Shown one piece after another: positions 44,997-53,430 of a stretch of DNA of 64,000 nt. The stretch comes from Bog-473 sp963766995 (lineage in GTDB: Bacteria; Actinomycetota; Acidimicrobiia; Acidimicrobiales; RAAP-2). The translations under genes were made by a program, and so were the position numbers. Within the stretch, counting starts at the first letter, position 1. Every line of letters starts with the position of its first letter. The notes beneath the pieces are model-generated. The model made no database searches. It saw only the letters and a program-made list of their open reading frames with translations, and was not told where the DNA came from. The DNA is taken from NCBI GenBank assembly GCA_963766995.1, contig CAVYCE010000001.1:248001-312000 (forward strand), in the 5' to 3' direction.

Positions 44997-46151
44997 TCAG
45001 CCAAAAGCGGAACGAAGGCGAGAGAACACGCCGTCCCCTCCACCGCCGGGTGGGGACACCGACTCACCTCGGGCGGCAGCGTATTGACGTAATAGCTCTT
45101 CTTCAGCTGCGCTCAAGTTCGACGGGGTCTGCACCATCACGTGCACATACAGGTCGCCCCGGCCCTTGCCCCGAAGATGCGGCACACCCTGCCCTCGGAC
45201 CCGCTCCACATGGCCGTGCGCCGTTCCCGGGCTGACCATCATGGCGTGCGTACCTTCCAGAGTCTCGACTTCGGTCTCCGTGCCCAGTGCGGCCTGGGCC
45301 AGTCCAATGGTCAAGGTGGTGTGCAGGTCGTCGCCGTTCCGTTCAAAGCGCGGATCGCCAGCCACTGCCAAATGCACAAACAGCGAACCCGTGGACCCGC
45401 CGCGCTGACCGGCGGCGCCGCGCTCGGCCAGCCTGAGCGTCGAACCCTGCTCCACGCCGGCCGGCACTTCGACGGTGAAGGTGCTCTCCTCCATACGCCG
45501 ACCCTCGCCCGCGCAGTCGGCACAGGGGTGCGGAATGGTCACGCCCGTCCCTGAACAGCGCGAGCAGGCCACGCTGGTCACCACCTGACCCAGCAATGAC
45601 TGGCGCACCCGGCGCAGTTCGCCTGAGCCCTGGCACTCGGCACAGTCCATCGGATCGGTCCCGGGCGCGGTACCTCGACCTTGGCAAGTGACGCAGGTGG
45701 TGGGCAGGCGGACCGAGATCTCCTTGCGGCAGCCAAAGACGGCTTCGTCGAAGGCGATGTGCAGCCGCACCTCGGCGTCGGCACCGGGTGCCGGACCCCG
45801 TCGGCGGTTGCCCTGGCCTGACATCTGGCCGAAGAAGGCCTCGAAGATGTCGCCCAGTCCGCCCTCGAACCCGAAGCCCCCGCTGCCGCCGCTGCCGCCG
45901 CCCTGATTCCCGAAGACGCCCTCGGCCCCGAAGCGGTCATAACGGGCCCGCTTGTCGGGATCACGCAGGACCTCGTAGGCCACCGTCACTTCTTTGAACT
46001 TGGCTTCCGACTCGGCATCGCCGGGGTTGGTGTCGGGGTGCAGCTCACGGGCGCGAGCGCGGTAGGCCTTCTTTATCTCGTCGTCACTGGCATCGGGCCG
46101 GACGCCCAGGAGACCGTACAGATCGCTCAACCCACTACCCGCGGCCATCAT
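44997..46151 (-). CDS. dnaJ: Chaperone DnaJ
   Basis: 384 residues. It stimulates DnaK ATPase. A J domain with HPD (RELHPDTNPG) is followed by a Gly/Phe-rich region near 85-115 and a zinc-binding region with four CxxCxGxG repeats: TCVTCQGRG, DCAECQGSG, ACSRCSGTG and PCADCAGEG. Next is the C-terminal substrate-binding domain. There are two tandem ATGs at the start (46149 and 46146). It overlaps hrcA by about 17 nt, so it is coupled to the repressor and under CIRCE control. No dnaK or grpE is in the window. Confidence 0.96.
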   Translation of the reverse strand: MMAAGSGLSDLYGLLGVRPDASDDEIKKAYRARARELHPDTNPGDAESEAKFKEVTVAYEVLRDPDKRARYDRFGAEGVFGNQGGGSGGSGGFGFEGGLGDIFEAFFGQMSGQGNRRRGPAPGADAEVRLHIAFDEAVFGCRKEISVRLPTTCVTCQGRGTAPGTDPMDCAECQGSGELRRVRQSLLGQVVTSVACSRCSGTGVTIPHPCADCAGEGRRMEESTFTVEVPAGVEQGSTLRLAERGAAGQRGGSTGSLFVHLAVAGDPRFERNGDDLHTTLTIGLAQAALGTETEVETLEGTHAMMVSPGTAHGHVERVRGQGVPHLRGKGRGDLYVHVMVQTPSNLSAAEEELLRQYAAARGESVSPPGGGGDGVFSRLRSAFG

Positions 46152-47205
46152 GACTCCCTAGGCGGTCGCCCAACCGCTCGCCCACCACATGGGCCGCAGC
46201 CAAGGCGCGTGGATAGTCCATACGAGTGGGACCGAGGAGCCCCACGGCACCGAGCTCTTGCCCATCGATGGACACCGGTGCCACCACGACGGCGCACGAT
46301 GCCAAGGGCTCGTACCCGTGCTCAGTACCAATGGCCACCGACAGGCCGCGGTTGAGTACGTCGCGCAGGAGGGTCACCACCACGAGCTGCTGCTCCAAAA
46401 TGCTCAGCACCGACCGCACCGTCTCTACCGCGTCGAATGACTCGGCCAGGCGTGCTGGTCCACCCACGAAGACCTGATCGGCCTCCATCGAATTCTCAAT
46501 CTCATTGATGGCGGTGCCCGCGGCCGCCACTACCCGGTCGACGTCGGTGTGGCCACTGGGCGGCACCGATAGGCCGGCCGTCAGCTGGCGCCCGATGAGG
46601 TGGGCACTGAGCTGGGCTCCCGCCCGGGCCAGGCAGTCGTCACTGCACTCAACTCCGAGCTCAATGGTGCGCTTCTCTACGGCCCCGTCTGAGAGCACCA
46701 CGACCAGCAGTGCGTGCATGGCGTTGAGCCCCACCACCTGCACCGAACGGATGTTGGCCGTCTCGTGCGACGGACCGACCACCACGGCTGCATAGGAGGT
46801 GAGCTCGCTGAGCAGCCCCGTGGCTGCCTCCAGCATGACTTCCATTTCGCCATGGACCTGGTCAAAAAAGTGACTGACCTTCTGATGCTGCACCGGACCG
46901 AGCACGCCGGGTTCGGTCAGGTGATCGACAAAGAAGCGGTAGCCCTTATCGGTGGGAATGCGGCCCGCACTCGTGTGGGGCTGCACCAAGTAGCCCTCCT
47001 GCTCTAAGGCGGACATTTCGGAGCGAACGGTGGCCGACGACACTTTCACCCCTGGCGCATTGGCCACGTGGGACGAGCCAACAGGCTCGGCCGAGCCGAT
47101 GTACTCGGTGACCACTGCCTCTAGAATGGCGGCTCGCCTGGCGTTCAGGACGCGGTCGTCCAGACCGGTATGGGGGGCGGGAGATGGATCGGCGCGGTCG
47201 GTCAT
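46135..47205 (-). CDS. hrcA: Heat-inducible transcription repressor HrcA
   Basis: About 356 residues. The N-terminal winged helix has VGSSHVANAPGVKVSSATVRSEM; the later GYLVQPHTSAGRIPTDKGYRFFVDHL is the family signature. The C-terminal part includes GAF-like and dimerisation regions. HrcA binds CIRCE when GroE activity is sufficient. The ATG at 47203-47205 is chosen since the CIRCE palindrome ends 6 bp upstream; a longer frame would read through it. It is the first gene of the operon running to era. Confidence 0.95.
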   Translation of the reverse strand: MTDRADPSPAPHTGLDDRVLNARRAAILEAVVTEYIGSAEPVGSSHVANAPGVKVSSATVRSEMSALEQEGYLVQPHTSAGRIPTDKGYRFFVDHLTEPGVLGPVQHQKVSHFFDQVHGEMEVMLEAATGLLSELTSYAAVVVGPSHETANIRSVQVVGLNAMHALLVVVLSDGAVEKRTIELGVECSDDCLARAGAQLSAHLIGRQLTAGLSVPPSGHTDVDRVVAAAGTAINEIENSMEADQVFVGGPARLAESFDAVETVRSVLSILEQQLVVVTLLRDVLNRGLSVAIGTEHGYEPLASCAVVVAPVSIDGQELGAVGLLGPTRMDYPRALAAAHVVGERLGDRLGSHDGRG

Positions 47206-47211
47206 GGCCCT

Positions 47212-47238
47212 CTGGCACTCAAGTCTACTGAGTGCCAG
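47212..47238 (-). promoter_or_regulatory. CIRCE operator (HrcA binding site)
   Basis: CTGGCACTC, 9 nt, GAGTGCCAG is a perfect inverted repeat. The consensus is TTAGCACTC-N9-GAGTGCTAA: the GCACTC/GAGTGC core and the 9-nt spacer are exact, while the outer bases are GC-shifted symmetrically. It lies 6 bp upstream of the hrcA start, overlapping the expected ribosome-binding region, so it should autoregulate the hrcA-dnaJ operon. Confidence 0.9.
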
Positions 47239-47276
47239 CCCTCGTTCCTCAGGCAGCAATCGGAAGAGGAGCTCGG

Positions 47277-49082
47277 TCAGTCGTCGCCGAGGCGTAGGGC
47301 GGAGATGAAGGCCTCCTGGGGAACTTCCACCCGCCCGATGTTCTTCATGCGTTTCTTGCCCTCTTTTTGCTTCTCAAGCAGCTTGCGCTTACGGGTGATG
47401 TCGCCGCCGTAGCACTTGGCCAGCACGTCCTTGCGCTTGGCCTTCACTGTTTCCCGGGCCACGATGCGGCCCCCAATGGCGGCCTGAATGGGCACGTCGA
47501 AGAGCTGGCGGGGAATGAGCTCGCGCAGCTTCTCGGCCATGCGACGCCCGTATGAATCGGCTGAGTTGCGGTGCACAATGGTCGAGAAGGCGTCGCACGG
47601 AGCGTGGTTGATCAGGATGTCAACCCGAACCAGATTGGCGGTGGCGTAGTCCTGGGGCTCGTAGTCAAGGCTGGCATAGCCCTTGGTGCGGCTCTTGAGC
47701 TGATCGAAGAAGTCGAGCACCACTTCAGCCAGGGGGATGGTGTAGACGAGCTCCACCCGCTCGGGTGAGAGGTACTCCATTCGGGTCATTTCGGCCCGCT
47801 TTTGCTGGCACAACTCCATCACGGTCCCGGTGTACTCCGATGGGGTGAGGATGGTCGCGGTCAGCATGGGCTCGTCTATGTGGTCGATACGGCTGGCGTC
47901 GGGCAGCTCGGTGGGGTTGTCCACGTCAAGCTGACTGCCGTCGGTGAGGAAGGCCCGGTAGGCCACGCTGGGTGCGGTGGCGATGAGCGAGAGGTCGAAC
48001 TCGCGCTCGAGGCGTTCACGCACAATCTCCATGTGGAGCAAACCGAGGAAGCCGCAGCGGAATCCGATACCCAGGGCATGGGAGGACTCGGGCTCGAAGG
48101 TGAAGCTGGCGTCGTTGAGCTTGAGCTTCTCCAGGGCGTCGCGCAGATCCGGCAGCTCATCGCCGTCCACCGGATAGAGACCGCAGAACACCATGGACTT
48201 GGGGTCGAGGTAGCCGGCCAGGGCCTCGGTGGCACCGTGGGTCGAGGTGGTCACCGTTTCACCTGAGCGGGCCTCTCCCACGTCCTTGATCCCGGCGATG
48301 AGGTAGCCCACCTCTCCGGGTCCAAGTGCATCCACCGGCACACCGACCGGGGTGCGGACCCCGACCTCTTCAATGTCGTGCACGGCGTTGGCCTGCATGA
48401 AGCGCAGGCGGGCACCCGAGTGCAACGTGCCGTCCACAATCCGGATGGAGCTGACCACCCCGCGGTACTGGTCGTAGGAGGAGTCGAAGATCAGGGCTCG
48501 GAGCGGTTCGGCCGGATCGCCCGTGGGGGCTGGAATGCGGTCGATGATGGCCTGGAGGAGGAGGTCGACTCCCTGGCCCGTCTTGGCCGAAATGTGCAGC
48601 ACGTCTTCGGCTGCCAGCCCCAATACATGCTCAATCTCGAGGGCGCAGCGTTCCGGGTCGGCTGCCGGCAGGTCGATCTTGTTAAGGACGGCCACGATCT
48701 CCAGGTCGTTCTCAATGGCCTGGTAGCAGTTGGCCAGGGTCTGGGCCTGAATGCCTTGGGAGGCGTCGACCAACAGCACCGCACCCTCACACGCCGCCAG
48801 GGACCGGCTCACCTCGTAGCCGAAGTCCACGTGACCGGGGGTGTCGATCAGGTGCAGGACGTGCTGGTTGAACAGGACTCGGACGTTCTGGGCCTTGATG
48901 GTGATGCCCCGCTCCCGTTCAATGTCCATGGAGTCCAGGTACTGCTCCCGCATGAGGCGGGGGTCCACGGCCCCGGTGATCTCCAAAATGCGGTCCGACA
49001 AGGTGGATTTGCCATGGTCGACATGGCTGATGATGGAGAAGTTCCGGATGTGATCCATGGCCACGGGTCCACTGGCGGTCAT
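47277..49082 (-). CDS. lepA: Elongation factor 4 (LepA)
   Basis: About 601 residues. Ribosome-bound translational GTPase. G1 is HVDHGKSTL, G3 is DTPGHVDFGYEV, G4 is NKIDLP. EF-G-like domains II, III and V follow, then the LepA-specific C-terminal domain with RKDVLAKCYGGDITRKRKLL. The ATG at 49080-49082 is chosen; MDHIRNF at 49058 is an alternative. It is co-directional with hrcA, 71 bp downstream, but CIRCE separates them. It diverges from rpsT. Confidence 0.96.
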   Translation of the reverse strand: MTASGPVAMDHIRNFSIISHVDHGKSTLSDRILEITGAVDPRLMREQYLDSMDIERERGITIKAQNVRVLFNQHVLHLIDTPGHVDFGYEVSRSLAACEGAVLLVDASQGIQAQTLANCYQAIENDLEIVAVLNKIDLPAADPERCALEIEHVLGLAAEDVLHISAKTGQGVDLLLQAIIDRIPAPTGDPAEPLRALIFDSSYDQYRGVVSSIRIVDGTLHSGARLRFMQANAVHDIEEVGVRTPVGVPVDALGPGEVGYLIAGIKDVGEARSGETVTTSTHGATEALAGYLDPKSMVFCGLYPVDGDELPDLRDALEKLKLNDASFTFEPESSHALGIGFRCGFLGLLHMEIVRERLEREFDLSLIATAPSVAYRAFLTDGSQLDVDNPTELPDASRIDHIDEPMLTATILTPSEYTGTVMELCQQKRAEMTRMEYLSPERVELVYTIPLAEVVLDFFDQLKSRTKGYASLDYEPQDYATANLVRVDILINHAPCDAFSTIVHRNSADSYGRRMAEKLRELIPRQLFDVPIQAAIGGRIVARETVKAKRKDVLAKCYGGDITRKRKLLEKQKEGKKRMKNIGRVEVPQEAFISALRLGDD

Positions 49083-49296
49083 GGAGGGTGGCACGGTCCG
49101 TCGATCGTACTGGCCTGCACTCAAGGGTCCGATCGTCCTGTCAGGTCAGGCCAGACGTGTGCCAGGGTGGGCCAGACTTCGTTCCTGCTGGAGGGGCCGC
49201 GGCCCGAAACAGGCGTCCCGCCTGCTATTGTTTCCTTCCGCAGCAACGGGCCGTCGCTCGTCTGCAACCCATTTCGAAAGCACTGAGGACCTTTAC

Positions 49297-49572
49297 GTGG
49301 CCAACATCAAGAGCCAGATCAAGCGAAACCGGCAGAACGAGAAGCGCCGGCTGCGCAATAAGTCCGTGCGCGCCGAGATGCGTACCCGCACCAAGAACGC
49401 CATCGTCGCGGCCGAGAGCGGTGCCGAGAACAGCGTGGAGCAGCTCCGTTTGGCCGTGAAGCGCTTCGACAAGGCCGCGCAGCGTGGAGTGATCCACAAG
49501 AACACTGCTGCCAACCACAAGTCCCGCCTGGTCCGTCGTATCAACGCCATTGAGGCTGCCGCTTCCAAGTAA
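49297..49572 (+). CDS. rpsT: 30S ribosomal protein S20
   Basis: 91 residues. The basic helical S20 protein binds 16S rRNA early in assembly. NIKSQIKRNRQNEKRRLRNK at the start, TRTKNAI, and the C-terminal GVIHKNTAANHKSRLVRRI are the family pattern. The GTG at 49297 is preceded by TGAGGA. It diverges from lepA (about 214 bp between the starts); that gap must hold both promoters. Annotated bacterial S20 lengths are 85-90, so this is normal. Confidence 0.97.
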   Translation: MANIKSQIKRNRQNEKRRLRNKSVRAEMRTRTKNAIVAAESGAENSVEQLRLAVKRFDKAAQRGVIHKNTAANHKSRLVRRINAIEAAASK

Positions 49573-49579
49573 TCCCGCG

Positions 49580-49603
49580 AGCGCCCACCTGATGGGTGCC
49601 GCT
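49580..49603 (+). terminator. Possible rpsT terminator hairpin without T tract
   Basis: An imperfect stem around CCCACC-TGAT-GGGTG, extended by flanking GC pairs, lies 8 bp after the rpsT stop. No T tract follows, so termination strength is doubtful. Confidence 0.3.
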
Positions 49604-49669
49604 CAGCTGTTCATTCGAAACCTCAGGATGTAGTCGGCGATGGCACGCGCCTCAATGAGAATCTCCCGA

Positions 49670-50659
49670 TCAGCGCCGGCCAGCTGAGGCGGGTCGTGTC
49701 TGTCGGCTGAGCCGGGCCACGAGTATCTCGACCACCAGTTCGGGCTCGAGGCCGGTCCCCCCCTTCACGTCGGAGTCGGCCTGGGCCAGCAGCGTGATGG
49801 CCGTGGCAATGCGAGCGCTGCCCAATCGACGGGACTGGTCCAAGGCTTTCTTGGCCGGAAAGGGCGAAATACCCAGAATCTCGGCCGCTTCGCGCTCCCC
49901 CGAAATCAATGAGCCGTCCAGTGCCAGCATGTTGCCGTAGTGGCGGTGGAGTGAGAAGAGGACCTCGACGGCACTCAGGCCGCCGGCCGCCGACAAGCGA
50001 TGCAGCGTGGCCATCGCCGCGGCCGTGTCGCCTTTGTCGATGGCATCGGTCAATTCGTAACGGGCCACCGATCCGGCCTCACCCAAATAGGGGCGGAGCT
50101 CGTCGGTGGTGATGCGGGCGCCTTCGCCATAGGCGCTGGCCAGTGCACTGAGCAATCCCTCGACCCGTCCCAGGTCCTCGCCCACGTGCTGACCCAACAG
50201 CTGGGCCGCTTGAGCATCGAGCTTGACCGGGCTCTCACGGAGGTGCCCCGACAACCACGACTTGCGGTCGCCCGGCTTGGTCACCGAGACGTCGATTACC
50301 TCACCCTTGGCCGTCACCGCTTTGGTCAGTGGCGCCGGGACGGTGCCGCCTCCGCCAACTAGGACCAAGCAGGTGGTGGGCAGCGGATCGTTGACTACCT
50401 CGACCAAGCGGGGCACGTCGGCGGTCAGCAGGCGTCCGGCCTCGCGGACGACAACGACCCGGCGGTCGATGAGGAAGGGTGGGGTCAGGCAGGCATCGAC
50501 GATGGCGCCCACGTTGATTTCGTCACCGACGCTTCCACCTACCTCCTCAACCACCAGGGTCTGGTCCCGGTCACCGACCAGGTCGCTGAGCAGAGATCGG
50601 ACGGCTTGAGCCACCAGCGAAGGGTCATCTCCCTTGACGTAATACGAGGAGGCAGTCAT
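49670..50659 (-). CDS. holA: DNA polymerase III subunit delta (HolA)
   Basis: A 329-residue clamp-loader subunit that opens the sliding clamp. The N-terminal AAA+-like domain lacks a P-loop, as expected (SYYVKGDDPSLVAQAVRSLL; LIDRRVVVVREAGRLL). The helical middle and C-terminal collar have GEDLGRVEGLLSAL and the LFSLHRHYGNMLAL helix. The length is normal. The ATG overlaps the folP2-like stop (ATGA), linking it to folate-type and thioredoxin genes upstream. Confidence 0.92.
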   Translation of the reverse strand: MTASSYYVKGDDPSLVAQAVRSLLSDLVGDRDQTLVVEEVGGSVGDEINVGAIVDACLTPPFLIDRRVVVVREAGRLLTADVPRLVEVVNDPLPTTCLVLVGGGGTVPAPLTKAVTAKGEVIDVSVTKPGDRKSWLSGHLRESPVKLDAQAAQLLGQHVGEDLGRVEGLLSALASAYGEGARITTDELRPYLGEAGSVARYELTDAIDKGDTAAAMATLHRLSAAGGLSAVEVLFSLHRHYGNMLALDGSLISGEREAAEILGISPFPAKKALDQSRRLGSARIATAITLLAQADSDVKGGTGLEPELVVEILVARLSRQTRPASAGRR

Positions 50660-51573
50660 ACCGCTGTCATCACTGCCTCGAGGGCATCGCGGACACGGAC
50701 CGTGCCCTTGACGTCGTGCACGCGGAGGATTCGGCAGCCCCAGGAGATACCGAGAGCCGCCGCGCCGAGGGAGGCCGGGCCGCGCTCGGTGATGTCGAGG
50801 TCCAAGGTCACACCCAAGAAGGTCTTGTTTGAGGCCGACAGCAGCAGTGGGTAGCCGAGATTGGCCAGGGTGGAGGAGGCGCGTAGCAGCGTGAGCGACT
50901 GGGGTGCGGTCTTGCCGAGGTCGAGTCCGGCATCGAGGACAACGCGCTCGGGTGGGATGCCGGCGGCCAGGGCCCGCTCGGCCCGATCCAGGAGGAAGTT
51001 GCTGATATCGATCACCACGTCGTCATAGTGCGGTTCGGGATCGGCCACACGTGGAGCCAGCCGGATGTGGGTGGCCACGACGGCGGCACCGAATTCAGCT
51101 GCAGCCGGCAGGTAATCGGGGTCAGCGAACCCGCTGATGTCATTGCCCATGGAGGCGCCGAGTTGATAGCACTGGCGAGCCACCGAGGCCCGCCACGTGT
51201 CGACCGATACAGGAGTGGGGAATCGGGCGATGAGACCTTCCACGACGGGGACGACTCGATCCATCTCTTCGGATTCGTTCACCTCGGGTCCCGGCCCCGC
51301 CTTGACGCCGCCGATGTCGAGGATGTCCGCTCCCTCGTTGACCAGAATTTCGGCCCGTTGATAGAGCGCATCAAGCTCGTAGGTGAGGCCTTTGTCGTAA
51401 AACGAATCGGGCGTGCGGTTAAGAATGCCCATGACCAGGGCCCGGTGCGTCAGGTCGTGCCGGTGGCCCGCCAGGTCGAGCACCGAGCCGACTGGGACGA
51501 AGGCCGGAGCTGGGTCGGCCTGGGCTGCCACGGAGTTGGTCGGGAAGGTGTTGATCGGAGTGGTCCCCTCCAT
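50656..51573 (-). CDS. Dihydropteroate synthase-like protein, FolP2 type
   Basis: A 305-residue TIM barrel of the DHPS family. MGILNRTPDSFYDKG near residue 47 and DIGGVKAGPG replace the usual NVTPDSFSDGG and GGESTRPG; VSVDTWRASVARQ follows. This combination matches the mycobacterial FolP2 branch, for which DHPS activity was not shown, so a folate role is uncertain. The ATG at 51571-51573 overlaps the thioredoxin gene stop by one base. It is not the classical FolP1. Confidence 0.85.
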   Translation of the reverse strand: MEGTTPINTFPTNSVAAQADPAPAFVPVGSVLDLAGHRHDLTHRALVMGILNRTPDSFYDKGLTYELDALYQRAEILVNEGADILDIGGVKAGPGPEVNESEEMDRVVPVVEGLIARFPTPVSVDTWRASVARQCYQLGASMGNDISGFADPDYLPAAAEFGAAVVATHIRLAPRVADPEPHYDDVVIDISNFLLDRAERALAAGIPPERVVLDAGLDLGKTAPQSLTLLRASSTLANLGYPLLLSASNKTFLGVTLDLDITERGPASLGAAALGISWGCRILRVHDVKGTVRVRDALEAVMTAV

Positions 51574-52283
51574 CAAAAGAGACGCGAGGCCAGTGACCGT
51601 CTGAAGGCGTTGGTGCGAGGGTCTTCGGGTCCGAGGGTCTCGAGCAGGTCAACGAACTCCTGACGGGCGGCCTCGTCGTCGCGCACACGTTCGAGCAGTC
51701 CGTTGAGTAGGGCTTCTACATCCTGTCCCCCCTCCGAGACGTTCACGCCACTCTCGGCCAGGCGCGCCTCGGCGGCCAGGGCCCGAGTGGTTGAGGTCTC
51801 AGGGATGCGAGTCAAGAGCGCCAGTGTGTCAGCGGCCTCTCCCCGGTCGAGCAGCAGGCGGGCCAGGCCCTCAATGGCACCGACATTGTCCGGCTCGAGC
51901 TCCAAGGCCCCACGCAGCGAGTCCTCGTCACCGGCCGCCACTAAAAGGTCGACTTCCGACGCCGCTGGAATCAGAGCGTTGACGAAGTCGATGATCTGCT
52001 GTTCGGGCAGGGCGCCAATGAACTGGTTCACCACCTTGCCATCGGCGATTGCGAACACGGCCGGGATGGATTGAACCTCGAATGCCTTCGAGATCTGGGG
52101 GTTCTCGTCCACGTTGACTTTGGCCAGCTCAACCGCACCGTTGGTGGCCGCTACCGCCCGCTCCAGCATGGGGCCGAGCGTGGTGCACGGGCCGCACCAG
52201 GGGGCCCAGAGGTCGACGACCACCGGCACCTGGCTACTGCGGGCTACGACGTCGGATTGAAATGTGTCGTCGGTGACATCCAT
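51573..52283 (-). CDS. Thioredoxin-TPR protein (CnoX/YbbN-like)
   Basis: About 236 residues. An N-terminal thioredoxin domain with WAPWCGPC (Cys30 and Cys33) and cis-Pro in VQSIPAVFAI precedes a C-terminal helical TPR-like part with LEPDNVGAIEGLARLLLDRG. CnoX proteins are chaperedoxins that protect proteins from HOCl and oxidation. Here both active-site cysteines are present, as in the reductase-competent forms. The ATG at 52281-52283 is chosen. It diverges from the phosphotransferase gene. Confidence 0.88.
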   Translation of the reverse strand: MDVTDDTFQSDVVARSSQVPVVVDLWAPWCGPCTTLGPMLERAVAATNGAVELAKVNVDENPQISKAFEVQSIPAVFAIADGKVVNQFIGALPEQQIIDFVNALIPAASEVDLLVAAGDEDSLRGALELEPDNVGAIEGLARLLLDRGEAADTLALLTRIPETSTTRALAAEARLAESGVNVSEGGQDVEALLNGLLERVRDDEAARQEFVDLLETLGPEDPRTNAFRRSLASRLF

Positions 52284-52386
52284 GGACACGACGCTACCGG
52301 CCGTGCGGCGGGAGGCGGCAAGGACCGAGGGTCCGAGGGGCTGGGCCTCGGTAGCAGCGGTGCCACACCGATTAGCGTCAAGAGCC

Positions 52387-53430
52387 GTGTCGAATGACCC
52401 CGTAGGCATTCATGTCGCAAACGTCACCCAATGGTTTGTCGATCACGTGGGTGACATCACAACGCCCCTGACCTTCACCCTCATTGCTGGTGGACGCTCC
52501 AATCTGACGTTCCGGGTGGAAGATGCGGCCGGCCGAGCCTGGGCCCTGCGCCGCCCGCCCCTGCATCACGTGCTTCCCTCCGCCCACGACATGGTGCGCG
52601 AGCACCGACTCATGTCGTCATTGGGTCCAGCTGGCATCCCGGTGCCCAAGACCGTCAGCCTGTGCACGGACGAGGCAGTCAACGAGCGGCCGTTCTACGT
52701 GATGGAGTTCGTCGAAGGCCACATTCTGCGCAGCGCACCGGAGGCAGAGAAGGCCTTCGACGAACCGACCCGCCGCGCGGTGGGCGACCACATCGCCGAC
52801 ACCCTGGCTGCGCTGCATGACGTCGATCCGGCGGCGGTGGGGCTGGATGATCTGGGACGGCATGACGGGTACATAGAGCGCCAGCTCAAGCGGTGGCGGG
52901 GACAGTACGAACAGATGCAGGTCGAAGGGGTCGACCACGGCGGCTTGGTAGAGCGCGTCAGCGACGAGTTGGCGGCGCGGATTCCGGTGCAACAGCGCAC
53001 CTCCGTGGTGCACGGCGACTACCGAATGGACAACGTCGTGCTGAACGACCAAGGGGCAGTACGGGCCATTCTCGACTGGGAGATCTGCACGCTGGGCGAC
53101 CCTCTGGCCGACCTCGGACTGCTCATGGTCTATTGGGCTGACCCCAGCGATTCGATGGCCGTGCTGGGCCTTTCGCCCACGACGGCTCCCGGCTTCTCCA
53201 CCAAGGAGCAGGTCAAGGAGCGCTACGCCAGCATGTCCGACCTCGATATTTCCGGGCTGGGTTACTACACCGCTTTCGGTTACTGGAAGCTGGCCTGCAT
53301 TTTGCAGGGTGTCTACGCCCGTTACGTCGCCGGCGCTGGTGCGGGGGACACCGGGAGTGTGGACTCATTCCCGATTCAGGTGGCCCGCCTGGCCGAAATG
53401 GCAGCCGAGTCACTAGAGGCCACTCCATGA
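52387..53430 (+). CDS. Phosphotransferase-family protein (ACAD10/11 kinase-like)
   Basis: 347 residues with the APH-like kinase fold. TFTLIAGGRSNLTFRVEDAAGRAWALRRPP is the N-lobe, shortened here as AGGRSNLTFRV. SVVHGDYRMDNVVL is the catalytic loop, and AILDWEICTLGDPLADLG is the metal-binding segment. This pattern matches phosphotransferases found with acyl-CoA dehydrogenases (ACAD10/11-type), so an acyl-CoA or hydroxy-acid substrate is plausible. The start is GTG. It overlaps the PAC2 gene (ATGA). Confidence 0.85.
   Translation: MSNDPVGIHVANVTQWFVDHVGDITTPLTFTLIAGGRSNLTFRVEDAAGRAWALRRPPLHHVLPSAHDMVREHRLMSSLGPAGIPVPKTVSLCTDEAVNERPFYVMEFVEGHILRSAPEAEKAFDEPTRRAVGDHIADTLAALHDVDPAAVGLDDLGRHDGYIERQLKRWRGQYEQMQVEGVDHGGLVERVSDELAARIPVQQRTSVVHGDYRMDNVVLNDQGAVRAILDWEICTLGDPLADLGLLMVYWADPSDSMAVLGLSPTTAPGFSTKEQVKERYASMSDLDISGLGYYTAFGYWKLACILQGVYARYVAGAGAGDTGSVDSFPIQVARLAEMAAESLEATP

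Noticed and set aside
49573..49669. Minus-strand reading just after holA containing REILIEARAIADYILRF
   Set aside because: It looks protein-like but has no start codon between the preceding stop in its frame and this segment, so it cannot be a separate gene; a holA frameshift is possible but the HolA C-terminus looks complete.
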